64,000 nucleotides of DNA from assembly GCA_028023455.1 (NCBI GenBank), contig JAQFVV010012402.1, positions 11,262,292 to 11,326,291 of the forward strand, given 5' to 3'. A program made the position numbers and the translations under genes. Shown here piece after piece: positions 1 through 17,541 of this stretch. Numbering within the stretch: position 1 is the stretch's first letter; each line of letters opens with the position of its first letter. The DNA comes from Epiperipatus broadwayi. Taxonomy: Eukaryota > Onychophora > Udeonychophora > Euonychophora > Peripatidae. The notes under the pieces are model-generated. The model saw only the letters and a program-made list of their open reading frames with translations, was not told the origin of the DNA and ran no database searches.

Positions 1-294
1 TGAATACTTTCTCTCCAATACAAGATATAGTATTTATGCAGGAATAAAAGGAATCCCCCTTATTCCTACGACTCAAATGCTTATATATGAGCAAATATGA
101 AGTACTGACAAGGAAAGCATGAGGATTGAACAGTCACATTGTATATAGTAATTTAAAGTGACTGTTCAATCCTCACACTTTCCTTGCCAGTACTTCAGAT
201 TTGCTCATATATAAGCATTTGAGTTGTAGGAATAAGAGGGATTCCTTTTATTCCTGCATAAATACTATATCTTGTATTGGAGAGAAAGTATTCA
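1..294. repeat. 294-bp near-perfect palindrome (foldback/MITE-like element)
   Basis: Positions 1-137 and 158-294 are reverse complements with only a few mismatches and no net indel, since the arms are symmetric about 147.5. They are separated by a 20-bp AT-rich loop (138-157). The left terminus coincides with the window edge, so a target duplication cannot be tested and the element may extend further left. There is no ORF. This fits a foldback MITE or a hairpin-forming non-autonomous DNA transposon; the family is not recognised. Confidence 0.85.
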
Positions 295-984
295 TTTATT
301 ATTAACACTTGCAAAGCATATGCACAATTAGCTTGAAAGACTGATATTTGAATGTAATACAATTATAAACATACACTATATAAAATAAATGCTTATTTCT
401 TACTTGTTGTAAATGTGAGTAGGGTAACGTGTTAGGTATCACGAATCTTAATTTTTTTTTTTTACTGACTGAAAAATTATCAACCAAGTTTAGAATTTGT
501 CGTATAATCAATCTATAGTCAATCCCTAAAGCCAACCAACAGTAGTCAGAAAATGAATATTTACTGACTAAAAAAATAGTCAAAATTAGTCAAATGACTT
601 TCAATACTATCAATGACTGGTGCAATATGATACTGTGATAGTCATTTATCATGGATAAGAAAAGCATATATTCAACTTATCTTTAATTGTTACTTTTTTT
701 TATTTTTAAAGGTATTAGTTTTTGTTAATTGCTTATAATAATACAATAAGAGAATAATCTCAGTGGGTTTTTTTTTTTGTAATAATAAGTTCTTTGCTGA
801 ATAAATAAATATTATGTGCATGTACATTTCCTTACTCCTTCCACATTAAATGTATTTTAAAACATATATAACAAACTTTAGCATATGAATATTATTTTCA
901 TTATTACTTATTCAAAGTAAATCACTGGAATAAAAATATTCGCTAAAGACATTAGAGTTTGTAAGCTTTTCATATTTTATAATT
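295..984. other. AT-rich stretch without recognisable content
   Basis: Low-complexity AT-rich DNA with several T and A homopolymers. The only ORF is a 93-residue minus-strand frame (302-583) with no domain resemblance, and it looks fortuitous. Confidence 0.5.
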
Positions 985-1545
985 ACTAATATGAAACTAG
1001 ATAGGTTAATTGTATTTATGTATTGAATTATTTCCATCATCTAATATTAAGTACTGAATGTTTTAAAAAAATGTAACTTTATTTAAATTTTCCAATTATA
1101 TTCAGTTGTTAATATTAGCACACAGGCTCGTTTATACCCAATATTTTGAGAAGTATTCTTCTTCTCTCTTTTTCAGATAATTCTGGCCTGACTAGTGACA
1201 GTACTAACATGGTAATCGAACATGGACCCTTAGATTCTTGAATATTGAATTTTAAAATAATGCTGTAACCAACTGCATCTTTCTTCCAAATGCAATAATC
1301 AGTAGGAATTTCATATATTTATCTATGAGGTTTCTCAATGATTTATCCACTTTTTCCTAATAGCATAGTTAATTAATTCTTTCAATACATTATGTATAGT
1401 CACACTTGATTGACTTATGAGGTTATTTGCCATTATCATGTGATCAGTTTTCTCTGAAATTTCTTTTTTGTACTTTTTCCTCTCTATTCAGTATTTTTAT
1501 ATTTCTCTAATTGAACATATTTTCATCATTTGATTTTCAATGAAA
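985..1545 (-). mobile_element. Decayed Penelope-like element 3' end with tRNA-like segment
   Basis: This stretch aligns along its length with 25920-26600, the 3' part of the better preserved Penelope copy. Shared landmarks are the 'tttccatcatctaatat' block near 1032, the 'cagttgttaatatta' block near 1104, a degraded tRNA-like segment (B-box-like part near 1212-1226, A-box-like part near 1263-1279), and the block starting 'acattatgtatagtcacac' near 1387. That last block corresponds to the C-terminal GIY-YIG coding region on the minus strand. Reading frames are destroyed. It is an old 5'-truncated copy of the same family. Confidence 0.75.
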
Positions 1546-1830
1546 TGGATATTTCAATAGTTGGAGGGACGAGAATATTGAAGTTTGTCCATTAAAATTT
1601 AAGGAATTGCTATCTTAATATAATTGAGCACTGATTGTATATATGTGTGGGAGATTACGATATGGTCCAACTGATGAGTGCTGGTCATGCATAAATATGT
1701 ATATTGAGATCATCTATCTTGTTCAGATGCATGAACTCATGTGTGTTGGTTGTTTGAGATGGAGTGGAGGAGAAATATAGACTGAAAAAAATCTTTAAAT
1801 TCAAATCCCTCTAGTTACTTGTATAGGAAG
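1540..1830 (+). repeat. Dispersed SINE-like repeat, copy 1
   Basis: Shares an ordered set of blocks with 1970-2290, 45120-45490 and, inverted, 62224-62373. The blocks are 'gttcattaaaatttaaggaattgctatc'-like, 'gagcactgattgtat', 'ccaactgatgagtgctgg' and 'atatgtatattgagatcat', followed by a tail with a B-box-like 'ttcaaatccc'. No coding capacity. Probably a tRNA-related SINE family; the exact tRNA source is not clear. Confidence 0.6.
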
Positions 1831-1969
1831 CATTCATTACATTGAATGAGTAGGTTAATTATATATTACTTTGGAAATATATTATATTTATCCCATCCCT
1901 CTCTCATTAATATATGGATACATAATGGTTTAATAATATGAGGGGTTAAATTGATGTAATAAATACATG

Positions 1970-2290
1970 GGTGTGACTACAATATCAAATCTACCAATGG
2001 CTTTGAGGATTATATCATTGGAGATTTCAGTGAAAAGATTGAAGCCTGTTCATTAAAATTTAAGGAATTGCTATCTTAATATAAACTGAGGACTGATTGT
2101 ACATATGTTTGGGAGATTATGATCTGGTCTAACTGATGAGTACTGCTTCTGAATGAAATATGTATATTGGAGATCATCTATCTTTTTCACATGTTTGTGG
2201 TCATGTGTGTCAGTTGTTTAAAATGGAATGGATGATGAATATGAACTGAAAAATCTTAAGTTCAAATTCGTGGAAACTAGAGATTTTATA
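1970..2290 (+). repeat. Dispersed SINE-like repeat, copy 2
   Basis: Second copy of the 1540-1830 repeat, in the same orientation and about 430 bp downstream. Its tail runs directly into a TA-rich tract (2288-2321), where the 407-bp satellite begins. Confidence 0.6.
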
Positions 2291-2320
2291 TATATATGCC
2301 AGAGACTTTATATATATATA

Positions 2321-5300
2321 TATCCACAGATGGCGTTTCTACCAAAAACACCGATCAAAGCGTATATTCTGTTTACATAAACGTCAGAGTAGCATTCACT
2401 ATCTCTAACTATAATTCCACTTTCAGATCATGATTTCAAGCTATTTGCTATCGTCAGTGAAAGACAGGAATAAAGAAACTAGATCTAAACACAAACTCTG
2501 AGCGTTTATGAAACAATTTCTATTCAGCTTGCAAGCGTGAATTTTTTAGACACGTAATGTCTTCAAACTCAGCATAGCAAACCAGATAGCTATATGGGTC
2601 TGATCTCAGTTCAGCATCACCACATAGTAGAAGCCTCTGCAATCTATATCATTGCAAGAAAGACCTCAAAGGTACATTTATGATAAACAAAAATGCAAGT
2701 TAAAAAACTTGCTAACGCTTGTATTTATGTCCACAGATGGCGTTTCTACCAAAAACACCGATCAAAGCGTATATTCTGTTTACATAAACGTCAGAGTAGC
2801 ATTCACTATCTCTAACTATAATTCCACTTTCAGATCATGATTTCAAGCTATTTGCTATCGTCAGTGAAAGACAGGAATAAAGAAACTAGATCTAAACACA
2901 AACTCTGAGCGTTTATGAAACAATTTCTATTCAGCTTGCAAGCGTGAATTTTTTAGACACGTAATGTCTTCAAACTCAGCATAGCAAACCAGATAGCTAT
3001 ATGGGTCTGATCTCAGTTCAGCATCACCACATAGTAGAAGCCTCTGCAATCTATATCATTGCAAGAAAGACCTCAAAGGTACATTTATGATAAACAAAAA
3101 TGCAAGTTAAAAAACTTGCTAACGCTTGTATTTATGTCCACAGATGGCGTTTCTACCAAAAACACCGATCAAAGCGTATATTCTGTTTACATAAACGTCA
3201 GAGTAGCATTCACTATCTCTAACTATAATTCCACTTTCAGATCATGATTTCAAGCTATTTGCTATCGTCAGTGAAAGACAGGAATAAAGAAACTAGATCT
3301 AAACACAAACTCTGAGCGTTTATGAAACAATTTCTATTCAGCTTGCAAGCGTGAATTTTTTAGACACGTAATGTCTTCAAACTCAGCATAGCAAACCAGA
3401 TAGCTATATGGGTCTGATCTCAGTTCAGCATCACCACATAGTAGAAGCCTCTGCAATCTATATCATTGCAAGAAAGACCTCAAAGGTACATTTATGATAA
3501 ACAAAAATGCAAGTTAAAAAACTTGCTAACGCTTGTATTTATGTCCACAGATGGCGTTTCTACCAAAAACACCGATCAAAGCGTATATTCTGTTTACATA
3601 AACGTCAGAGTAGCATTCACTATCTCTAACTATAATTCCACTTTCAGATCATGATTTCAAGCTATTTGCTATCGTCAGTGAAAGACAGGAATAAAGAAAC
3701 TAGATCTAAACACAAACTCTGAGCGTTTATGAAACAATTTCTATTCAGCTTGCAAGCGTGAATTTTTTAGACACGTAATGTCTTCAAACTCAGCATAGCA
3801 AACCAGATAGCTATATGGGTCTGATCTCAGTTCAGCATCACCACATAGTAGAAGCCTCTGCAATCTATATCATTGCAAGAAAGACCTCAAAGGTACATTT
3901 ATGATAAACAAAAATGCAAGTTAAAAAACTTGCTAACGCTTGTATTTATGTCCACAGATGGCGTTTCTACCAAAAACACCGATCAAAGCGTATATTCTGT
4001 TTACATAAACGTCAGAGTAGCATTCACTATCTCTAACTATAATTCCACTTTCAGATCATGATTTCAAGCTATTTGCTATCGTCAGTGAAAGACAGGAATA
4101 AAGAAACTAGATCTAAACACAAACTCTGAGCGTTTATGAAACAATTTCTATTCAGCTTGCAAGCGTGAATTTTTTAGACACGTAATGTCTTCAAACTCAG
4201 CATAGCAAACCAGATAGCTATATGGGTCTGATCTCAGTTCAGCATCACCACATAGTAGAAGCCTCTGCAATCTATATCATTGCAAGAAAGACCTCAAAGG
4301 TACATTTATGATAAACAAAAATGCAAGTTAAAAAACTTGCTAACGCTTGTATTTATGTCCACAGATGGCGTTTCTCCAAAAACACCGATCAAAGCGTATA
4401 TTCTGTTTACATAAACGTCAGAGTAGCATTCACTATCTCTAACTATAATTCCACTTTCAGATCATGATTTCAAGCTATTTGCTATCGTCAGTGAAAGACA
4501 GGAATAAAGAAACTAGATCTAAACACAAACTCTGAGCGTTTATGAAACAATTTCTATTCAGCTTGCAAGCGTGAATTTTTTAGACATTAATGTCTTCAAA
4601 CTCAGCATAGCAAACCAGATAGCTATATGGGTCTGATCTCAGTTCAGCACAACCACATAGTAGAAGCCTCTGCAATCTATATCATTGCAAGAAAGACCTC
4701 AAAGGTACATTTATGATAAACAAAAATGCAAGTTAAAAAACTTGCTAACGCTTGTATTTATGTCCACAGATGGCGTTTCTACCAAAAACACCGATCAAAG
4801 CGTATATTCTGTTTACATAAACGTCAGAGTAGCATTCACTATCTCTAACTATAATTCCACTTTCAGATCATGATTTCAAGCTATTTGCTATCGTCAGTGA
4901 AAGACAGGAATAAAGAAACTAGATCTAAACACAAACTCTGAGCGTTTATGAAACAATTTCTATTCAGCTTGCAAGCGTGAATTTTTTAGACACGTAATGT
5001 CTTCAAACTCAGCATAGCAAACCAGATAGCTATATGGGTCTGATCTCAGTTCAGCATCACCACATAGTAGAAGCCTCTGCAATCTATATCATTGCAAGAA
5101 AGACCTCAAAGGTACATTTATGATAAACAAAAATGCAAGTTAAAAAACTTGCTAACGCTTGTATTTATGTCCACAGATGGCGTTTCTACCAAAAACACCG
5201 ATCAAAGCGTATATTCTGTTTACATAAACGTCAGAGTAGCATTCACTATCTCTAACTATAATTCCACTTTCAGATCATGATTTCAAGCTATTTGCTATCG

Positions 5301-6270
5301 TCAGTGAAAGACAGGAATAAAGAAACTAGATCTAAACACAAACTCTGAGCGTTTATGAAACAATTTCTATTCAGCTTGCAAGCGTGAATTTTAGACACGT
5401 AATGTCTTCAAACTCAGCATAGCAAACCAGATAGCTATATGGGTCTGATCTCAGTTCAGCATCACCACATAGTAGAAGCCTCTGCAATCTATATCATTGC
5501 AAGAAAGACCTCAAAGGTACATTTATGATAAACAAAAATGCAAGTTAAAAAACTTGCTAACGCTTGTATTTATGTCCACAGATGGCGTTTCTACCAAAAA
5601 CACCGATCAAAGCGTATATTCTGTTTACATAAACGTCAGAGTAGCATTCACTATCTCTAACTATAATTCCACTTTCAGATCATGATTTCAAGCTATTTGC
5701 TATCGTCAGTGAAAGACAGGAATAAAGAAACTAGATCTAAATACAAACTCTGAGCGTTTATGAAACAATTTCTATTCAGCTTGCAAGCGTGAATTTTTTA
5801 GACACGTAATGTCTTCAAACTCAGCATAGCAAACAGATAGCTATATGGGTCTGATCTCAGTTCAGCATCACCACATAGTAGAAGCCTCTGCAATCTATAT
5901 CATTGCAAGAAAGACCTCAAAGGTACATTTATGATAAACAAAAATGCAAGTTAAAAAACTTGCTAACGCTTGTATTTATGTCCACAGATGGCTTTCTACC
6001 AAAAACACTGATCAAAGCGTATATTCTGTTTACATAAACTCAGAGTAGCATTACTATCTCTAACTATAATTCCACTTTCAGATCATGATTTCAAGCTATT
6101 TGCTATCGTCAGTGAAAGAAGGAATAAAGAAACTAGATCTAAACAAAATCTGAGTTATGAAAATTCTATTAGTTGGGAGTATTACTACATAGAAACAGAT
6201 AGCTATATGGTCTGATCTCAGTACATACCAATAGTAGAAGCCTCTGCAATCTATATCATTGCATGAAAGA
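2321..6270 (+). repeat. 407-bp satellite array, about 10 units
   Basis: A unit starting 'tccacagatggc' recurs near 2321, 2730, 3137, 3544, 3951, 4358, 4763, 5170, 5575 and 5982. The period is 407 bp and identity between central units is near-complete. Unit 6 has single-base losses near 4373 and 4587, and the unit before 5400 lost two T residues. The last unit (5982-6270) is riddled with deletions. An identical 62-codon frame lies in most units, at 2652, 3059, 3466, 3873, 4685, 5092 and 5497. It is a by-product of unit identity with no recognisable domain. The unit is visibly less AT-rich than its surroundings. High central identity with a decayed edge is the usual picture for an array homogenised by unequal exchange. 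Confidence 0.95.
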
Positions 6271-7743
6271 CCCATATAGCTATCTGGTTCATAAGCAGTC
6301 TAATTGATTACTCTGTTTAGCACGGGTGGCAATACTGTATGGAGAGTTTTGCTCTGTTTATATATGCATAATTTGATTGCTTAATATTTAGAGTCAAATA
6401 GTAAAATAATAATTATCAATCTTTTGTGGTATAAATAAATGGAATCATATCTGGTTACCTGACATATTTCTATTTACATGATGACAACTTTGGTTAAAAA
6501 ATTGTTTAAAACCTCAAGTTTCTTATTAACCAATGATGAAAGAAAAATTGTCAGTAAATTTTCACTTGGATGGTTATCAAACTTGGGAATGTATACCAGT
6601 TTCATCATGTTGGTAGTTTTATAAGTATGAAGGTGTTCTTAGATGTCAAGATACAGCACAGACTTCAATATTCTGCTTCTGCATTCAATAAGTTAAAAAA
6701 TGAGTATTTCATTACAAGGAAATAACTACAGAAATTAAATTAGATATACAGAGAACTGTTATTTCTCCTAATTTATTGTATGGAAATGAGACTTGGATAT
6801 TAATGATGCAATATAAAGTTATCAGAAAACTTTCATTTAAGGATGCCCTTTAAAACTTAGATCATAAAACCAATCAATATATTCTTCAACTTACTGCTAA
6901 TACTGTAGAGCCTATTATTGTTATAATATCACATATGTTAGATTGAAATTGTAAAACCAATAAATAATACAAAATTTTTTTAAAGGATATATTATGGTAT
7001 ATTTGAATATAGTTTTTATGATATAGGTAGATATTATTTATATTATAAAGGTCATGTCAGTCCTTATAAAAATGCAATGTTGATTGTTTTAATTGGAAAA
7101 TATGGCAGCAAAAAAGATATATTGGAGAATTACGATTAGGCATGGTGTTGATATATTTCAAAATGAAAAAATTGCCTGCATAAAAACTTAAAAGATAGCA
7201 TCGTAAAATATTAATTAAATAGAAAAGTTATCTCAAAACTCATCTTTAGAGTAGTTTTCTTTTTACATTATTTTCTTAAAATTAGACTGCCCATATTTGT
7301 TTATAAGTGTTTGGTGGTGATGATGATGATTATGACCAGCACAATAATTGCTGCACATATTGTATACTCATCATTGTATTTTAGAAAAAAAGATTGTATT
7401 TTTGTTTGAAAAGGAAATAGAGTGTTGTAGTTATCAAATACATATTTTTTCAAATTTAAAATTTAAAAATTATATTTTCATCACTTATCTCATTTAAAAT
7501 AGCAACTTAATGCTTTATTTTTTTATGATAATAAAAATGATTTTTCAATTAAGACTTACCTTCTATGTTGAAACTTTTTGATTAAGCTTTAAATGATTTT
7601 TACATATCCAACAAAATACAATATGACTTCTGTTTACATTTAACAAATGTTTCATTGAATAGTTCTTTTTATATGATTCCAGAGATATGTATTAGTATAT
7701 ACAATCCTAACCAAAGATACAGTTTAACATAAAATTCAGGTCA
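6271..7743. other. AT-rich non-coding stretch
   Basis: Begins with an inverted 19-bp scrap of the satellite unit (6272-6290, 'catatagctatctggtt'). It continues as AT-rich DNA with no ORF, RNA gene or repeat that can be named. The LINE open reading frame starts at its right edge. Confidence 0.5.
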
Positions 7744-9653
7744 TTGCTGATACACCTAAGATCATTTACCATCCCAATCATTAAAAGGATGGTGGACTTC
7801 CTGGCAGAGAACAGTTGGGACATTCAAGGGTTCTATCCCATTGCCATGGTGCCTTTGCTTAAAAAACCAGAGGGCCCTAGTGACTTTGGAAATCTCAGGC
7901 CAATCTCAATGAGCCCTCTTCTCATAAAGATCATTGAGAGTCTGATAAAAGATGACATCCAGGAGAACATCATCAGTCAACTGTCTGCCTGCCAGTTTGC
8001 AAAAAAAGGGCAGCTTCACAGCAGATGCCATCAGCAGATTTCGCCTCATTGTCAATCATGTTCGCAGGGAAAAAATGTCTTGGCCAGTTGCAGTTCAATT
8101 AGACTTTGCTAGTGCCTTTGACTGCATCAGGATCAATGTGCTCCTTAGTGTACTGGAAAAGCTCCAAGTGCCAAAGGCATATCTCCAAATGATTGAGAAC
8201 CTTCTACAAAATAGAGAAGTGTTTCTGTCATTGGATGGTCAAGTTGCTCCAGGATTTCAGCCAAGCGTTTCCATCCTGCAGGGCTCGCCACTAAATTAAC
8301 TCCTCTTTGCAGCCTATATAAACCCATTGCTGTTGCGCATCGAGGCAACACTCTCAGGTGTTGCCATACCTTTGCTGAGAGAGATTATTCATCAAGTTTC
8401 CTACATGGATGATGTGGTGGTGTTTCTCTCATCTCAGGATGAGTTTGCTGGGCTAGAGGATATCTTGGATCACTTTGCTAGTGAATTTGGTCTAAAAGTC
8501 AATGAAGCCAAGTCGGCTATGTGGTCAATCAAATCAGGAAAGCAAATTCTGGGGAGATTCAGAGCAATTCCACAAAAGTTTCTAGGATTCATGTTGGCCT
8601 CCACCCTTACATCATGAGGAAGGAGCTTGAAGAATCCCTGTTAAAGAAAGTTGTAAATTCAGTCACCTCACTATCAAAGGTCCAGTTGTCATTGTTGGGA
8701 AAGGTCGCCCTTCTCAATGCCATAGTATTGCCAAAAATCACATATTTTCTGGCTGGGTTTTCCCATACAAGGGCATTCATTTGCAAGGTGAAAACTCAAT
8801 GCAGAAGACTATGTTGGGGCAGAAAAGCCCCAGTCATAAGTCTCAGTCTTCTCCAAAAACCGAAGGCTCATAATGGGCTTGGACTACATTCAATCTCCAC
8901 ATTCCTATTTCAAACGACATATAATATACTAGTAAAATTATTTAGCCAAAACCCGTGTATGGAGAGCCTCTTGCCATTGGTGAAGGTAGAACCAACGGAT
9001 TGTCCTCTGCCCAAACAAACAAGCATTTGGCTGCAACAACAAGTATCAATGATTGTAGGGAAAACTAATATATCAGCCACTATGTTTGGCTTCAAGCTTA
9101 ACTATTGGGAAGCATTTAGTATAACACAAAACAATGAGTCGACAGTGGAAAGTCTTCTCTCAATCAGCAATCCCAAGTTTGCTAGGTTGGCAAAAAGGAT
9201 AAGACTCGAACCTAAGCTGGTGGATTTCCTGATAAAAGTCAAGCTCAGAGCCCTCCCAACATGCACCTTGCTGTGTTACAGGTGGGGATATAGAATAGAT
9301 CCAATTTGCCTGATGTGTAATAAAAATGAAAAGACAATGAGCCATATCCTAGATCAATGTGAAATATGAAATAATCTTCGTTTTTGTGCCCTTAAAAGAT
9401 TCAGGGAAGCCGACATTACAGGTACAAATATCGCAAATGTGGTAAAAAGAGTGGCCTTTATGGTAAAATTAGACTGGCCACCTTTGTAAATTTTGCTATA
9501 TGGATAGTGAGAAATAAGAGAGTCTTTGACAATGGATTAAATAATAATCCAGAAGAGCTTTTTCTCAAATTACTTAGTGAGGCCAAAGAATACGATTGGA
9601 AAGTATGCCAGCACTGGTTAGCCAGTCAGACATGGGACCAACTGGAGATCTGA
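7744..9653 (+). pseudogene. LINE reverse transcriptase ORF remnant (5'-truncated, frameshifted)
   Basis: Relic of a non-LTR retrotransposon ORF2. In order it shows an RT fingers region with 'NLRPISMSPLLIKIIESLI' (7744-8000, frame 1) and a palm A block 'VQLDFASAFDCI' (about 8090-8125, frame 2). Next come 'QGSPLN' just before an in-frame TAA at 8297-8299, the catalytic 'YMDDVVVF' (8401-8424, frame 2) and a thumb region. From about 8590 the frame returns to 1 with 'LSLLGKVALLNAIVLPKITYF' and a C-terminal zinc-binding segment 'CLMCNKNEKTMSHILDQC' (about 9307-9360) of the zf-RVT kind. A TGA lies at 9367. The frame then runs on to 9480, shifts again and ends at 9651-9653. The endonuclease and the N-terminal part of the RT are missing, which is typical 5' truncation. 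The general build resembles L1/Tx1-type LINEs; the clade is not proven. The second Asp of the YxDD box is present, but the ORF is not functional. Confidence 0.88.
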
Positions 9654-10008
9654 AGATCAAAACACTTAGGTACTTATAGTACTGGCATGGCAAAATTAAA
9701 AAACTGGACACAATGACTCCTATGCAGAGTCTAAAAGTTGTCACATTAATATAATCCAGCCTTTTCCATTTAATTGTTATTTATTGTTAAAACTCTGAAT
9801 TTGGTGGTCAACAAATTGACCCAAATAATTCCTAAGTAGCTTATATTTATGTAATTTTTATTTTTTTATTTTTTACCATTAGTTTTTCTTATTTATTGTT
9901 TTCATTGTAGAGCCACTGTACATTGTAAGCATGTAACCTATAATAAAAAGAGGTTAAATGTTATCCATATGTATCTTCTTAGTGTGAATAAAGTTGTTAT
10001 TTGAAACT
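9654..10008 (+). mobile_element. 3' UTR of the truncated LINE
   Basis: AT-rich tail downstream of the last LINE codon. It contains 'aataaaaagagg' near 9941 and 'gaataaagttg' near 9987, plausible polyadenylation signals. No long terminal poly-A is visible, and the exact 3' end and a target duplication could not be fixed. Confidence 0.5.
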
Positions 10009-11039
10009 AAAATATATAATTCCTAGTCTGGTTAGATTCATATGACTGTACAAGAAAATTGGCTTGAGTTGAGTTTAGTATTTGATGTTCTTAAATTTCA
10101 GAATATTAGTTTAGTAATAGAAACAAATTAAGATGATTTCTAGCTACATATACATATGTCCAAATTCTCTATTGACAAAGTTTGTAAGCCGGAAACTATT
10201 CTAGAAATTGGTATATAAAATTACTATCATCTAGTTTTTAATGAATGCTCAAGATTACAAAAGATGGCTCTTTAATTGATAGTATATGTACTTAAAATAT
10301 TAATGGATTAAAAGATTTCAAGATGTGCATGTTTCTTAATCCTGCAACAGAAAATTAATATTTGTCTTTCCTTACTGTTTTGCAAATGTTCTTAAATATT
10401 AATGTCTGTAATCTGTGTGATAAAAAAACTAAAAACCTCAAAAATTTGTTGAATGTTTGTGATGTAAATAAATATATCCATATCTACTGAGATTGATATA
10501 GTTTGGAAAATAGAGAAGTTAAAAGTAATATTTGGGCAGAAGTTACTAAGCAGATTAGTACTTATAGTGCGATATATTTACTCTTACCTTTTACATTTTT
10601 GGAAAATTGCTAGAATTTAATAGAACGAAAAAGAAAAAAAGGATAACAATCGCAAATTAATAAAATCATAGAATTAAAATATAAATTAGCTACTATAAAA
10701 ATACACTAAGATTAAGAGTAACCTTTTTGATTCTAGTTTTATTCATAAAAATATATTAAAACAGAATGGGACCTGGCTTTGGATGACAGATAACCTAGTA
10801 GGCCATCAAAGTGGGTGAAAAGAAAGAAAAACTTAAAATTTCTAAGACCCTCAACTCTTAGCCAACTTCAATCTCAAAAATGAAAGAATGGGATAAACAT
10901 ATATGGAAGTCTCAGGGTACTATAACAGTCATATTTGTATATTCATGCAACAAAATACAAAGTTCTGGCAAATTACACTAAAGCTGACCCAGATGAGGAG
11001 TTGAGACCTCGAATCTGACCACACTTCAACTTGTTTACG
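10009..11039. other. AT-rich non-coding stretch
   Basis: No ORF, RNA gene or recognised repeat. The right part (about 10760-11040) is somewhat more complex and may be an upstream continuation of repeat family A, but no second copy of that part lies in the window. Confidence 0.4.
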
Positions 11040-11492
11040 AGCACTCCATGATTTAATACTCTATGGATGACATATGAGGTTACACTCGGTCTTAATTTAA
11101 TTCACAAGCCAGTTGAGAAAAGGGTGGAACATAAAACTCAGTGTGATTATTAATAATTTAATAAAAATTTTAAATAGACACACACACGTATGGCTTAATA
11201 GGCTAATGCATATACAGACTAATAAATTTATACTAATTTGAATTGATTGGGAGTGGATTACGAGAGATACACTAAATAGTATTAAATTTTAAATATCTTT
11301 AATAAACAAAATTAAACAAATGGATTAATATAATAACAACAGATTGCATTGGTTGCGGGGTTTCACGTACACAGGCATTACAACAATGATGAGATAATTA
11401 TATTACAGAAGTCTCATCTTATTAAGAATGCACTTTATACATATATTTACTACCGGCAATCAAGATTCATGCCTATATATATATATATATAT
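11040..11492 (+). repeat. Repeat family A, left copy, first part
   Basis: Aligns with 29345-29730. Shared blocks are 'ctatggatgacatat', 'cacaagccag', 'ttgaattgattgggagtgg'-like, 'cattacaacaatgatga'-like, 'tctcatctt..agaatgc.ctt' and 'attcatgcctata'. The copy stops at a TA tract (about 11472-11492), where the 5.4-kb insertion begins. Non-coding, with blocks diverged by perhaps a quarter of positions. Confidence 0.7.
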
Positions 11493-16867
<5,375 letters not shown>

Positions 16868-16869
16868 AT

Positions 16870-17541
16870 ATATATATATATATGGTATGCCAATTATTCC
16901 TGAGGCTTGCTAGCTATAAGCTAAACATTACAATGATGACATAATATAAACTATTAAGTTGCTAATTCTATAATATTATCATTGAGCAAATAATATACTC
17001 TAATATAGATTCCCTTGATAAACCACTCTCCAGGTTCAGATCAAAGCCAAAGTTATCTAATAGAGTGAAATAAACTGGTCACTGTTGTGGGACTTCTGAT
17101 ACTATGGTGCTAAATACTAAATTAAAGATTGCAGTACAAATATATAGTTATTAACATAATTCAGTACCTGCTCCTCAGTTCTCTTGGACCACACAACTTG
17201 CTAGCATAATAAAAAACATTAATTCAGAATATGGCTCTGGACCCTCGTGTTCTAGTTCTAAGAGTCTAGCTGTCCAAACTAATAATGGAGTGGCCTATCA
17301 CCATGAGCCCATTTTGAAAAAAGCATAGCAAGGCATAATACACAATAGTGTTTAGTAAAAATGCATTCATAATGCTCATAAAATAATGCTAAATACTAAA
17401 AACAAGTTTATATGAGCTAAATTCTAGTTTCATGCAGCGAAACAACCTTGACCCAATTCTCAAATTAGCATACCTTAATCATGCTAAGAGAGGTTTATTA
17501 ACATTAATCTAGTTTAATAAATGAAATCTATATATATATAT
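16870..17541 (+). repeat. Repeat family A, left copy, second part
   Basis: Aligns with about 29730-30400. Shared blocks include 'gatactatggtg', 'cataattcagtacc', 'cttgctagcata', 'gttctagttctaag', 'catagcaaggcataata' and 'tgtttagtaaaa'. It is interrupted at 17541 in a short TA run by the LTR of the retrotransposon. Confidence 0.75.

Noticed and set aside
2652-5685. Seven identical 62-codon ORFs in the 407-bp array as a multicopy gene family
   Set aside because: The frame follows from unit identity. The codons show no domain, and units with indels break it freely.
2321-6270. CRISPR array
   Set aside because: The units are contiguous 407-bp repeats without spacers, in eukaryotic DNA.
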